Assembly (NCBI GenBank): GCA_020637675.1
Contig: JACKKD010000003.1
Location: 682,001 to 746,000 of the forward strand
From: Paracoccaceae bacterium
GTDB lineage: Bacteria; Pseudomonadota; Alphaproteobacteria; Rhodobacterales; Rhodobacteraceae
Direction of reading: 5' to 3'
DNA length: 64,000 nucleotides
Within the stretch, counting starts at the first letter, position 1. Each line of letters starts with the position of its first letter. Both the position numbers and the translations under genes were made by a program. Shown here in pieces: positions 1-8,178 of the stretch. The notes beneath the pieces are model-generated. The model made no database searches. It saw only the letters and a program-made list of their open reading frames with translations, and was not told the DNA's origin.

Positions 1-2166
1 ACGGGAATTCTTGTCCCGGCGCTCTTCACCGTGACGATCTTCGTCTCGGCCTCGCTGCTCTTCTTCGTGCAACCGCTCTTCGCCAAGATCGTCCTGCCGC
101 AGATCGGCGGCGCGCCGGCGGTCTGGACGACGGCGATGCTCTTCTTCCAGACAGTCCTGATCGGCGGCTATCTCTATGCGCATCTCGTCACCCGCCATCT
201 GCCGGTTGCGGGGCAGCTTGCGCTCCATCTCGTGCTCTGGGGCGCCGCGCTCGCCTTCCTGCCGCTCGGCTTGCCGGAGGGCTGGCGCTATGACCCGGCC
301 GTTCCGGCCGCCTGGCAGACGCTCACGCTCTTCGCCCTTGGTGTCGGGGTTCCGTTCGGTGTCCTCTCGGCCAACGCGCCCTTGATCCAGTCCTGGTATG
401 CCCGGAGTGACGGCCCCTCGGCCGAGGACCCCTATTTCCTCTACGGTGCCTCGAACCTTGGCTCGCTCGTCGCCCTTCTCGCCTTTCCCCTCCTGGCCGA
501 ACCGCTTCTCGGTGCTGCGCGGATAGGGGTTGTGTGGGCGGCGGGGTTCCTTGCCTTCGGCGGCTTTCTTCTTCTCTGCGGTCTCAGCGCGTTTCGCGGC
601 GGTGCGCTTCGGGTGAGGCCCAACACAGCCAGGGCGGATCCCGTCGGCGCGGGCCGGATCGGGCGCTGGCTGCTTCTGGCCTTCGTCCCTTCGTCGCTGA
701 TGCTGGCGGTGACCACGAAGATATCGACCGACGTCGGGGCGATCCCGCTCGTCTGGGTGGTTCCCCTGTCGCTCTACCTTCTGAGCTTCGTCCTGACCTT
801 CGCCCGCCGCCCTGTGACCGCCGGGCCGGGACTGCGCCTTGCCTATCTCGCAGCCCTCGCGCTGCTCGGCGCGGTCTTCGCAGGGATCGCCGGCGCACAC
901 GTAGGGCTCTGGGGGGTGGCGGGACTGATGGTGGCCTTCTTCATTGTGGCGCTCTTCGCCCATGCAAGGCTTTACGAGGCGCGGCCGGACGGCCGGCATC
1001 TCACGCTCTTCTACCTCGTCATGTCGGTCGGGGGCGCGCTGGGCGGGTTTTTCAATTCGATCGTCGCGCCGCTTCTGTTCGACAGCCTTGCCGAAGGCGG
1101 CGTGACCACGCTGCTGGCCGCGACGCTGGTGCTCAGCCCGGCGATGCGGCCGACCCCAAGCCTCGCGCGCCTGGGCGCGGGGATCGGGATCGTTGCGGCG
1201 CTGCCGCTTGCGCTTGCCGTCACGGTCTTCGGGGTGACCGACTGGCTCATTCTCAAGCTCGCCATGTTCGCTCTCGCCGCTCTGGCCGCCATCGCCCTGC
1301 GCCGCCACCTGCCGGCGGCGGCGATCGCCATGGGAATCGTGACCGTGACCGGCGTCTGGCTGATCCCGAACGGCGATCTCTTCCGGGACCGCAGCTTTTT
1401 CGGCACGCACCGGGTTATGGAGGAGGGCGGGCTCAGACTCTATGCCAACGGCACCACGATCCACGGGGCGGAGCGGACCCGCGACCTCGGCCGAGCCCGG
1501 CCCGCGCCGCAGTTCTATTACCATCGCAACGGGCCGATGGCACAGGTGCTGACCTCCGGTCTCGGCGCCAAGGCGGCCCGCGTCGGTATCGTCGGACTTG
1601 GCGCCGGTGCACTCGCCTGCTACCGGCGCGAGGGCCAGGACTGGACCTTCTACGAAATCGACGCGGCGGTGGACCGCATCGCCCGCGACCCCGCCCTCTT
1701 CACCTTCCTTTCGGCCTGCGCGCCCGAGGCGCCGACCCGGCTTGGCGACGCGAGGATGATCCTGGCGCAGGAGGCGGCCGAGCCGGTCTACGACATCCTC
1801 GTGATCGACGCCTATGGCTCGGACGCGGTGCCGGTGCACCTGACCACGCACGAGGCGATGCAGCTTTACCTCGACCGGCTCGCGCCCAACGGCGTGCTTC
1901 TCTACCACATCTCGAACCGCTACTACGCGATCGAGCGTCCGCTTTCGCGCAGTGCGGCGGCGCTGGGGCTCGCGGCGCGGTTTCAGGACTATCCGGGGCA
2001 GGAGGCGACAGATCCCGGCGACGCGCCCTCTCGCGTCGTCCTTCTGGCGCGGAGCGAGGCGGCGCTTGGCCCGCTCGCCCGCGACCCGCGCTGGGCGCCG
2101 CTCGACCCCGACGGCGGCCCGGTCTGGACCGACGATTTCGCCGATCTCCTGTCGATCCTGAAATAG
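1..2166 (+). CDS. Fused membrane / spermidine-synthase-like protein (5' partial)
   Basis: The reading frame is open from base 1. The first possible start, GTG at 31, has no Shine-Dalgarno, so the true start probably lies left of the window. The N-terminal two thirds are hydrophobic helices, beginning with the family hallmark LLFFVQPLFAK and then GGAPAVWTTAMLFFQ. The last 200 or so residues (about 500-700) form a methyltransferase-fold polyamine-synthase-like domain with GIVGLGAGALACY as the nucleotide-binding glycine loop and DILVIDAYGSDAVPVHL as the aminopropyltransferase-like active-site stretch. This matches the fused MFS/spermidine synthase family. Substrate and physiological role are not known for most members. 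It ends 9 bp from the cbbR remnant, which runs the other way. Confidence 0.8.
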   Translation, partial: TGILVPALFTVTIFVSASLLFFVQPLFAKIVLPQIGGAPAVWTTAMLFFQTVLIGGYLYAHLVTRHLPVAGQLALHLVLWGAALAFLPLGLPEGWRYDPAVPAAWQTLTLFALGVGVPFGVLSANAPLIQSWYARSDGPSAEDPYFLYGASNLGSLVALLAFPLLAEPLLGAARIGVVWAAGFLAFGGFLLLCGLSAFRGGALRVRPNTARADPVGAGRIGRWLLLAFVPSSLMLAVTTKISTDVGAIPLVWVVPLSLYLLSFVLTFARRPVTAGPGLRLAYLAALALLGAVFAGIAGAHVGLWGVAGLMVAFFIVALFAHARLYEARPDGRHLTLFYLVMSVGGALGGFFNSIVAPLLFDSLAEGGVTTLLAATLVLSPAMRPTPSLARLGAGIGIVAALPLALAVTVFGVTDWLILKLAMFALAALAAIALRRHLPAAAIAMGIVTVTGVWLIPNGDLFRDRSFFGTHRVMEEGGLRLYANGTTIHGAERTRDLGRARPAPQFYYHRNGPMAQVLTSGLGAKAARVGIVGLGAGALACYRREGQDWTFYEIDAAVDRIARDPALFTFLSACAPEAPTRLGDARMILAQEAAEPVYDILVIDAYGSDAVPVHLTTHEAMQLYLDRLAPNGVLLYHISNRYYAIERPLSRSAAALGLAARFQDYPGQEATDPGDAPSRVVLLARSEAALGPLARDPRWAPLDPDGGPVWTDDFADLLSILK

Positions 2167-2174
2167 ACGCGCAG

Positions 2175-2810
2175 GCAGCACCGGGCAGAAAGCCGCCGGC
2201 CCGCCCCTCGAAGAAGTCGCGCACACGCCGCATGGCCCCGGCAGTTTCCTGATCCTCGCGGTGGAGAAGGAACCAGGGCCGCACGATCGGTAACCCCGGT
2301 GCCTCCAGCGCGACGAGGCGGCCTCACTTCAGCTCCTCCGTCACCCTGTGCTGCGAGGTCATGGCGATGCCGAGGCCGGCGATGACCGACTGCTTGATGG
2401 TCCCGTTCGCGCGAATCTGGATGGTCTCGTAGGGGCGGCCCTCGCCGATCTGGTCGAGGAACCTGGTGGCTAGGATGCGGGTTCCCGACTCCGGGTCGCG
2501 CAGGATGATCGGCTGGGTCAGGATCTCGTCGGCGGTCACCGGTCCGGCATGACGAGAGGATGCTGCGGCGACGCGATCAGCACATGGGGGGTGCTCGCCG
2601 ATGGCGACCGCCGTAACCGCCGGGTCGAGCGGCGGCCACCCAAAGATCGAAGGATCGATGGCGCTGTCCTGAAGCGCCTGGACGATGAAGTCGCGGTGGC
2701 CGATCTTCAGCACCACCTCGATGTCGGGATATCCGCATCAGCGCCTTCAACAGTACACGCGGCTTCGAGACATTGATGATGTTGTTCATCGTCAACCGTC
2801 CGTCGAAAGA
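2175..2810 (-). pseudogene. Remnant of a CbbR-type LysR transcriptional regulator
   Basis: On the minus strand the effector-binding domain of a LysR regulator can be followed through several frames: GRLTM...LLKALMR near 2800-2730, then PDIEVVLKIGHRDFIVQALQ, then ILRDPESGTRILATRFLDQ, then ANGTIKQSVIAGLGIAMTS, and finally LVALEAPGLPIVRPWFLLH. The SGTR and NGTIKQ blocks are typical of CbbR, the Calvin-cycle regulator. Lesions visible: a frame change near 2725-2735, a compensated shift around 2545-2595 (an extra base in a C run), an in-frame TGA at 2324-2326, and loss of the natural stop, since the frame runs on into the antisense of the upstream gene. The N-terminal helix-turn-helix is missing. 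It is almost certainly non-functional. Confidence 0.75.
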
Positions 2811-3140
2811 GCCGAGGTTCCACATGCAGCGCACCGACCACGAGGGGCGTTCGCAGAAATCCGCCTGGGACGCGCCCGCACAGCGCCCTCGGATACCGCC
2901 CAACGGCCCCCGAAAGACTCATCACCATGGATCGAGGGCTCCTCATCCATTAACACTCAAACCGGTCCGCTCGGTGGGGGCAGGCCAGAGGGGCGTGACC
3001 GCAAGACGGGCACCCGCAAATGGACCGGCACGCGGGTTGATCTCGTCTTCGGCTCGAACTCGCAACTCCGGCCGCCCGCCGAGGTCTATGCGTCGCGTTC
3101 GAACGAGTGGATGTTCGCAGACGACTTCGCATCCGCCTAG
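2811..3140. other. Degenerate stretch, no gene recognised
   Basis: About 330 bp between two gene remnants. Several short overlapping frames exist but none carries a recognisable motif or a convincing ribosome-binding site. The stretch probably holds the unreadable 5' parts of the flanking LysR and SMP-30 remnants. Confidence 0.5.
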
Positions 3141-3595
3141 TGCAAGGTCAGTCTTGGCATCACCAATACGTTCATCTGGCCCGGCGGGGATCGTTTTTGC
3201 ACCGCCGGCACGACGCGGAATGCCGTCTACCGGTACCGGCTTTACTCTTTCGGTGGCGCCCTGCTGGATCGAACGGCACTTCAGGAGGGCCATGAAGGCG
3301 GATTGCCTGACGGTTCATGCCTGGATGCAGACGGAATGATCTGGACAGCGCGGGTCGTCGGCGGCAAGTGCCTGACCCGGATGCCGCCCGATGCCGAAAT
3401 ACTTGACGTGGCCGAGTTGGACTGCAGCTGGCCAACCAGCTGCGCCTTCGGCGGAAGTGATCTCGATACACTCTAGTTCACCTCGGCGCGGTTCACCCGG
3501 GTGTCGAGCATCTCGCGAAGTGCCCCCAAGAGGCAGGCCTGTTCGCCGTGAGGCTGGGGGTCAAAGGCCTGCCGCCGGATCGCTTCGGCCAATGA
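3141..3595 (+). pseudogene. Remnant of an SMP-30/gluconolactonase-like protein
   Basis: The plus strand reads VSLGITNTFIWPGGDRF, then RNAVYRYRLYSFGGALLDRT, GGLPDGSCLDADGMIWTA and SWPTSCAFGGSDLDTL. This is the second half of a regucalcin/SMP-30 beta-propeller, whose family motifs are LPDG-x-x-DA-x-G and PTS-CAFGG-x-DLDTL. The frame is broken by a TAG at 3474-3476. After a frame change the family's C-terminus reappears as GLFAVRLGVKGLPPDRFGQ with a TGA at 3593-3595. Another in-frame TAG lies just upstream at 3138-3140, and the N-terminal half cannot be recognised. Members are periplasmic or cytosolic sugar lactonases. This copy is dead. Confidence 0.75.
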
Positions 3596-3705
3596 ATGAA
3601 CGCCGGCATGTCCTTGCATCCCTTGTTCAGACGGTCGCGATGCCATGGGCAGCAGCAGGTTTCCTCGTGGGAGGTTGAACGGCCTCGGGTGGCACCCCGG
3701 CCGGA

Positions 3706-5418
3706 TCAGGCGCTCTTTTCCTCGCTGAGGCCCAGTTCCTCGATCATCGCGGCGCGCATCAGGAACTTCTGCGGCTTGCCGGTCACGGTCACCGGCAAGT
3801 CCTCGCGGAACCGCACCACCGCCGGAATCTTGTAGTGCGCGATCTGGCCCTTGCAGAAAGCGCGGATCTCGTCCTCGGTCGGGGCGCTGCCGGCCCGCGC
3901 GATGATCCAGGCGCAGACGATTTCGCCGAGTGCGTGATCGGGGATCCCGAAGACCTGCACCTGGCTCACGGCCGGGTGGGAATAGAGGAATTCCTCGATC
4001 TCGCGCGGATAGACGTTCTCGCCGCCACGGCAGATCATGTCCTTCACCCGGCCGGTGATGTTGCAATAGCCCTCGGCGTCGATCCTTCCGAGATCGCCGG
4101 TGTGCATCCAGCCCTCGGCGTCGATCGCGGCGGCGGTCTGAGCGGGGTCGTCCCAGTAGCCGTGCATCACCGAATACCCGCGGGTCAGGATCTCGCCCTG
4201 TTCGCCCACCGGGACGGTGTTGCCCTCAGGGTCGGCCACGCGCACCTCCACATGCGGATGGACGCGGCCAACCGAGGTCACGCGCTTTTCAACCGGCGTG
4301 TCGGTCGAGGACTGGAACGACACGGGGCTCGTCTCGGTCATGCCATAGGCGATCGTCACCTCGCGCATGTGCATCTGGCTCTGCACCCGTTTCATCACCT
4401 CGATGGGGCAGGGGGCTCCGGCCATGATGCCGGTGCGCAGGCTTGACAGGTCGTGACAGTCGAAATCCGGATGTTCGAGCATGGCGACGAACATCGTCGG
4501 CACGCCGTAGAGCCCGGTGGCGCGTTCGGCCGCGACAGTGGCGAGCGTGACCGCCGGATCGAACCCCTCGCCGGGCACGATCATCGTGGCGCCCTTCGTC
4601 ACGCAGCCGAGCGTGCCCATCACCATGCCGAAGCAGTGGTAGAACGGCACCGGGATGCAGAGCCGATCCTCGGGGCCGAGCTTCAGCGCGGCGGTGACGA
4701 AGGCTGCGTTGTTGACGATGTTGCGGTGGGTGAGCGTGGCGCCCTTCGGCCGCCCGGTCGTGCCCGAGGTGAACTGGATGTTGATCGGATCGCGCCGGTC
4801 GAGCCGGGCGCTGACTGCATCGAGCCCGCTCGCCGCGGCCCCGGCGCCCATCGCCTCGACATCGCGGAAGCGCAGCATCCCCGGCCGCGTCTCCGCGCTC
4901 ATCACGATCAGGTGGCGCAGGGCGGGCAGCGCCTCCGCGGCGATCTCGGCCCCCGCCGCGCCAAGTTCGGGCACGAGCGAGGCGACCATCGCGGCGTAGT
5001 CGGAGCCCTTGAACCGCTCCGCGAGGACGAGGCCGCGGCAGCCGGAGAGCTTCAGCGCATATTCCAGCTCGTGCACGCGATAGGCGGGGTTGATCGTCAC
5101 GAGGATCACGCCCAGCCGGGCCGTGGCGAACTGCGTCAGCAACCATTCGGAGCGGTTGGGCGCCCAGATCCCCAGGCGGTCGCCCGTGGCATACCCCAGC
5201 CGGGCAAGCCCGCCGGCAAGCGCGTCCACGCGCCGGGCGAACTCCTCCCAGGTCCAGCGGATGCCTTCGCCGGGAAAGACGGCGGCCGTCGCATCGCGCC
5301 GTGCCGCCAGGCATCCGGCAAGCAGGCCGGGGATGGTCACTTCCAGGAGCGGCTGGCTGCGGCTGCCCCTGACCCAGGACATTCCGCCAGAAGGGACACC
5401 ATCGTCGCGCGGTTCCAT
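3706..5418 (-). CDS. AMP-binding acyl-CoA synthetase (FadD-like)
   Basis: About 570 residues of the ANL adenylate-forming superfamily, which activates a carboxylic acid to its acyl-AMP and then to the CoA thioester. The P-loop TSGTTGRPKGATLTHRN, the YGMTETSPV adenylation motif, GWMHTGDLG and the C-terminal lysine motif PVTVTGKPQKF are all present, so it should be catalytically complete. I place the start at ATG 5418 because GGGGAGG lies just before it. An upstream in-frame ATG at 5520 lacks such a site. It diverges from the aldehyde dehydrogenase across 254 bp. Chain length is probably medium to long; the exact substrate cannot be read. By context it may handle acids formed from amine-derived aldehydes. 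Confidence 0.88.
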   Translation of the reverse strand: MEPRDDGVPSGGMSWVRGSRSQPLLEVTIPGLLAGCLAARRDATAAVFPGEGIRWTWEEFARRVDALAGGLARLGYATGDRLGIWAPNRSEWLLTQFATARLGVILVTINPAYRVHELEYALKLSGCRGLVLAERFKGSDYAAMVASLVPELGAAGAEIAAEALPALRHLIVMSAETRPGMLRFRDVEAMGAGAAASGLDAVSARLDRRDPINIQFTSGTTGRPKGATLTHRNIVNNAAFVTAALKLGPEDRLCIPVPFYHCFGMVMGTLGCVTKGATMIVPGEGFDPAVTLATVAAERATGLYGVPTMFVAMLEHPDFDCHDLSSLRTGIMAGAPCPIEVMKRVQSQMHMREVTIAYGMTETSPVSFQSSTDTPVEKRVTSVGRVHPHVEVRVADPEGNTVPVGEQGEILTRGYSVMHGYWDDPAQTAAAIDAEGWMHTGDLGRIDAEGYCNITGRVKDMICRGGENVYPREIEEFLYSHPAVSQVQVFGIPDHALGEIVCAWIIARAGSAPTEDEIRAFCKGQIAHYKIPAVVRFREDLPVTVTGKPQKFLMRAAMIEELGLSEEKSA

Positions 5419-5672
5419 CTCGTTCCTCCCCGGCCGCTCTCTCTCGCCATCGGCCCTCCGACCGCAGCATAGCCGCGGCGAAGTGCTTTGACTTGGATTT
5501 TCGTGCCATTTCCTTGGCACGGCGGTTCGCGGCGGGCATCAGTCCTGGCGGGATTGTCCGGGTCTTTGGCGGGAAACGCTGAGATTGCCCGCGCCCGGCG
5601 CTGCTAGCCTTCGTGTTCATCGACAGGGGGCCGGCCGGGTCCGCTTGCCGCCGCCAACCGGGAGGAGAGAAA

Positions 5673-7073
5673 ATGTACGATCTGGTCATCGACGGGCGTC
5701 GCGTCACCACCGAAACACGCTTTCCCGTGCTGAACCCCGCCACCGGCGCCGTCGTCGCCGAGGCGCCGAACGCGACCGAGGCCGACCTCGACCGTGCGGT
5801 CGAGGTCGCGCAGGCGGCGTTCCGCGACCTCTCGGCCCGCCCCGAGGAGGAGCGGCGCGGGCTTTGCGAGGCGATGGCCGCCAAGCTCGAGGCCCATGCC
5901 GAGGAGCTTGCCCAGCTTCTGACCCGCGAACAGGGCAAGCCCCTGAACGGGCTCGGTTCGCGCTGGGAACTCGGCGCGGCGGTGGTCTGGGCCAGGCACA
6001 CCTGCACGCTGTCGCTGCCGGTCAAGACGATCCAGAACGACAACCGCGGCACGGTGGAACTGCACCGCAAGCCGCTTGGCGTCGTCGGCTCCATCACGCC
6101 CTGGAACTTCCCCATCCTGATCGCCGTCTGGCATGTCGTCCCGGCGGTGCTGACCGGCAACACCGTGGTGATCAAGCCCTCGCCCTACACGCCCCTGACC
6201 ACGCTGCGCTTCGTGGAACTCATGAACGAGGTACTGCCTGCGGGCGTGCTGAACAGCCTTGCGGGCGATGACCGCGCGGTCAACCTCGGCGCGTTGATGT
6301 CGGCGCATCCGGGCATCCGCAAGATCGTCTTCACGGGTTCGTCCGCGACCGGCCAGAAGGTCGCGGCGAGCGCGGCGGCCACGATGAAGCGGCTGACGTT
6401 GGAGATGGGCGGCAATGACGCGGGCATCGTGCTGCCCGATGCCGACCCCAGGACGATCGCCGAGGGCGTGTTCTGGGGCGCCTTCATCAACAACGGCCAG
6501 ACCTGCGCCGCGATCAAGCGGCTCTACGTGCACGAGGATGTCTATGACGAGGTCTGCGACGAGCTGGTCAAGTACGCCCGCACCGTCAGCGTCGGTGACG
6601 GCACCGAGGAGGGCACCGCGCTTGGCCCGATGCAGAACCGGATGCAGTTTGACAAGGTCTCGCGCCTGGTGGCCGACGCCAAGACACGCGGCCGGGTGCT
6701 GATCGGCGGCGAGCCGGGCGAGGGGCTGTTCTTCCCGCCCACGATCATCGCCGATCTCGAGGATGGCGTGGCGCTGGTCGACGAGGAACAGTTCGGCCCG
6801 GCACTGCCCATCATCAGGTACCGCGACATCGACGATGCGATCGCCCGCGCCAACGACAGCCCCTGGGGGCTCGGCGGGTCGATCTGGTCGAAGGACATCC
6901 AGAAGGCGCGCGGTCTTGCGCTGCGGCTCGAGACCGGATCGGCCTGGGTAAACAAGCACGTCGCCATCCAGCCCGACGCGCCCTTCGGCGGCGTCAAGGG
7001 CTCGGGCCTCGGCACCGAGTTCGGCGAGGAGGGCCTGCAGGAGTACACCGACATCCAGGTGCTGTCCTACTGA
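5673..7073 (+). CDS. NAD(P)-dependent aldehyde dehydrogenase
   Basis: A 466-residue aldehyde dehydrogenase, normal family length, oxidising an aldehyde to its acid in the cytoplasm. Key residues are visible: Asn145 in PWNFP, Lys168 in VIKPS (cofactor), the general base Glu244 in LEMGG and the nucleophile Cys278 in NNGQTCAAIKR. The start is ATG 5673 behind GGGAGGAGAG; a longer frame from 5613 has no such site. It lies between two acyl-CoA synthetases and upstream of an AraC regulator and the amine dehydrogenase cluster. It therefore likely removes the aldehyde released by QHNDH, a role analogous to phenylacetaldehyde dehydrogenase in phenylethylamine degradation. That substrate link is inferred. 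Confidence 0.9.
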   Translation: MYDLVIDGRRVTTETRFPVLNPATGAVVAEAPNATEADLDRAVEVAQAAFRDLSARPEEERRGLCEAMAAKLEAHAEELAQLLTREQGKPLNGLGSRWELGAAVVWARHTCTLSLPVKTIQNDNRGTVELHRKPLGVVGSITPWNFPILIAVWHVVPAVLTGNTVVIKPSPYTPLTTLRFVELMNEVLPAGVLNSLAGDDRAVNLGALMSAHPGIRKIVFTGSSATGQKVAASAAATMKRLTLEMGGNDAGIVLPDADPRTIAEGVFWGAFINNGQTCAAIKRLYVHEDVYDEVCDELVKYARTVSVGDGTEEGTALGPMQNRMQFDKVSRLVADAKTRGRVLIGGEPGEGLFFPPTIIADLEDGVALVDEEQFGPALPIIRYRDIDDAIARANDSPWGLGGSIWSKDIQKARGLALRLETGSAWVNKHVAIQPDAPFGGVKGSGLGTEFGEEGLQEYTDIQVLSY

Positions 7074-7086
7074 CGCGGACTGCCCA

Positions 7087-7111
7087 CCCGGCGGGCCCTC
7101 GGTCCGCCGGG
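7087..7111 (+). terminator. GC-rich hairpin after the aldehyde dehydrogenase
   Basis: A perfect 8-bp inverted repeat (CCCGGCGG and CCGCCGGG) with a 9-nt loop starts 13 bp after the dehydrogenase stop. There is no T tract, so it may be a weak or Rho-assisted terminator, or simply a stabilising 3' hairpin. Confidence 0.4.
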
Positions 7112-7201
7112 GCGGGATGCGACAGGGGCGCCGCGCCGCTACACTCTGCCCCGAGGGCAGAGCGAATCACCTGGACAGCGCTGGGGAGGGCGTTATCTGG
7201 A

Positions 7202-8125
7202 ATGACCGAAGTGCGGGAGTTCGACCAATGGTGCGAGGATCTGCACGGCATCTGCGGCCATTATGAAGGTGTGGCGCGGGACCGGCAGCGCGCGGTCCGC
7301 GGGCTCATCCATTCGCGCAAGTTCGATGGGCTCGACGTGGCCGATGTCGCCGGCGACGTGAAGGCGATCAGGCGCGACCGGCACGGCATTCGCCGCGACC
7401 AGGCGGAACACATCTTCTGCATCATCCAGACCGCGGGCCAGCTCCAGGTCGACCATAACGGGGCAACCTCGCTGATCGGGCCGGGCGACTGCCTGCTCCT
7501 CGATTCCACGAAGGAGGGGCTGCTTGCCTTCACCGGGCGGGGTCGGCTCCTGTCGCTGCACATGCCGCGCGGCCTGTTCATGCAGTCCTGCCGGGGCAAC
7601 GTGCAGATCGGCCGGAGGCTCGCGTGCGATCATCCGCTCGCTCCCTCGATCCGCCAGCAGATCCAGCATTTCACGCTGGGCTGGGATGCGAGCGCGGCGG
7701 TCGGCAAGGCCAATTCCGACCTTCTGCTCGGGATGATCCAGCTTGCCTTCTGCAAGCCGGGCAACTTCTCGAAGGAGCTCGACGCGCAATGCGCGGAACG
7801 CCGCTTCGCGCTGGCTCTCGAAGTCATCGACAGAAACCTCGCCAGCGAAGGCCTGTCGCTGCGCTGGCTCGCGCACGAGATCGGCATGTCGACCCGGCAG
7901 GTCCAGCGCCTGTTCGAGGCCGAGCGGACGACCTTTGCCCGCGAGGTGCGCGACCGCAGGCTGAACCTTGCCGCATCGAACCTGCGCCGCCGCCGTCCGG
8001 TCGGCAAAGCCCGGATCTCGGAGATCGCCTACAACTCGGGCTTCCGGGATCTCTCGAACTTCAACCGTGGCTTCAAGTCCCGCTTCGGCATGACCCCGCG
8101 CGAATACCTCGAAACGATGGGCTAG
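7202..8125 (+). CDS. AraC-family regulator with cupin-like sensor domain (FeaR type)
   Basis: 307 residues. The N-terminal 170 or so form an AraC_binding_2-like ligand domain, with the cupin core around GQLQVDHNGATSLIGPGDC. The C-terminal 100 contain two helix-turn-helix motifs (LSLRWLAHEIGMSTRQVQRLF and ISEIAYNSGFRDLSNFNRGF) and end with FGMTPREYLETMG. This layout is that of FeaR-like activators, which switch on aromatic amine and aldehyde oxidation genes in response to substrate. It lies between the aldehyde dehydrogenase and an acyl-CoA synthetase in the same orientation and probably controls both. The start is ATG 7202; the ribosome-binding site is weak. Confidence 0.85.
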   Translation: MTEVREFDQWCEDLHGICGHYEGVARDRQRAVRGLIHSRKFDGLDVADVAGDVKAIRRDRHGIRRDQAEHIFCIIQTAGQLQVDHNGATSLIGPGDCLLLDSTKEGLLAFTGRGRLLSLHMPRGLFMQSCRGNVQIGRRLACDHPLAPSIRQQIQHFTLGWDASAAVGKANSDLLLGMIQLAFCKPGNFSKELDAQCAERRFALALEVIDRNLASEGLSLRWLAHEIGMSTRQVQRLFEAERTTFAREVRDRRLNLAASNLRRRRPVGKARISEIAYNSGFRDLSNFNRGFKSRFGMTPREYLETMG

Positions 8126-8178
8126 GGCTGTGTGCGGACGCGCATCGGCGCGGCCACCGCCCCGATGGGACCGATCGC

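Noticed and set aside
534..2252. Long open frames on both strands over the first gene (for example 572 codons)
   Set aside because: They are Arg/Ala/Pro-rich shadows of the membrane/spermidine-synthase-like gene with no family motif, typical of G+C-rich DNA.
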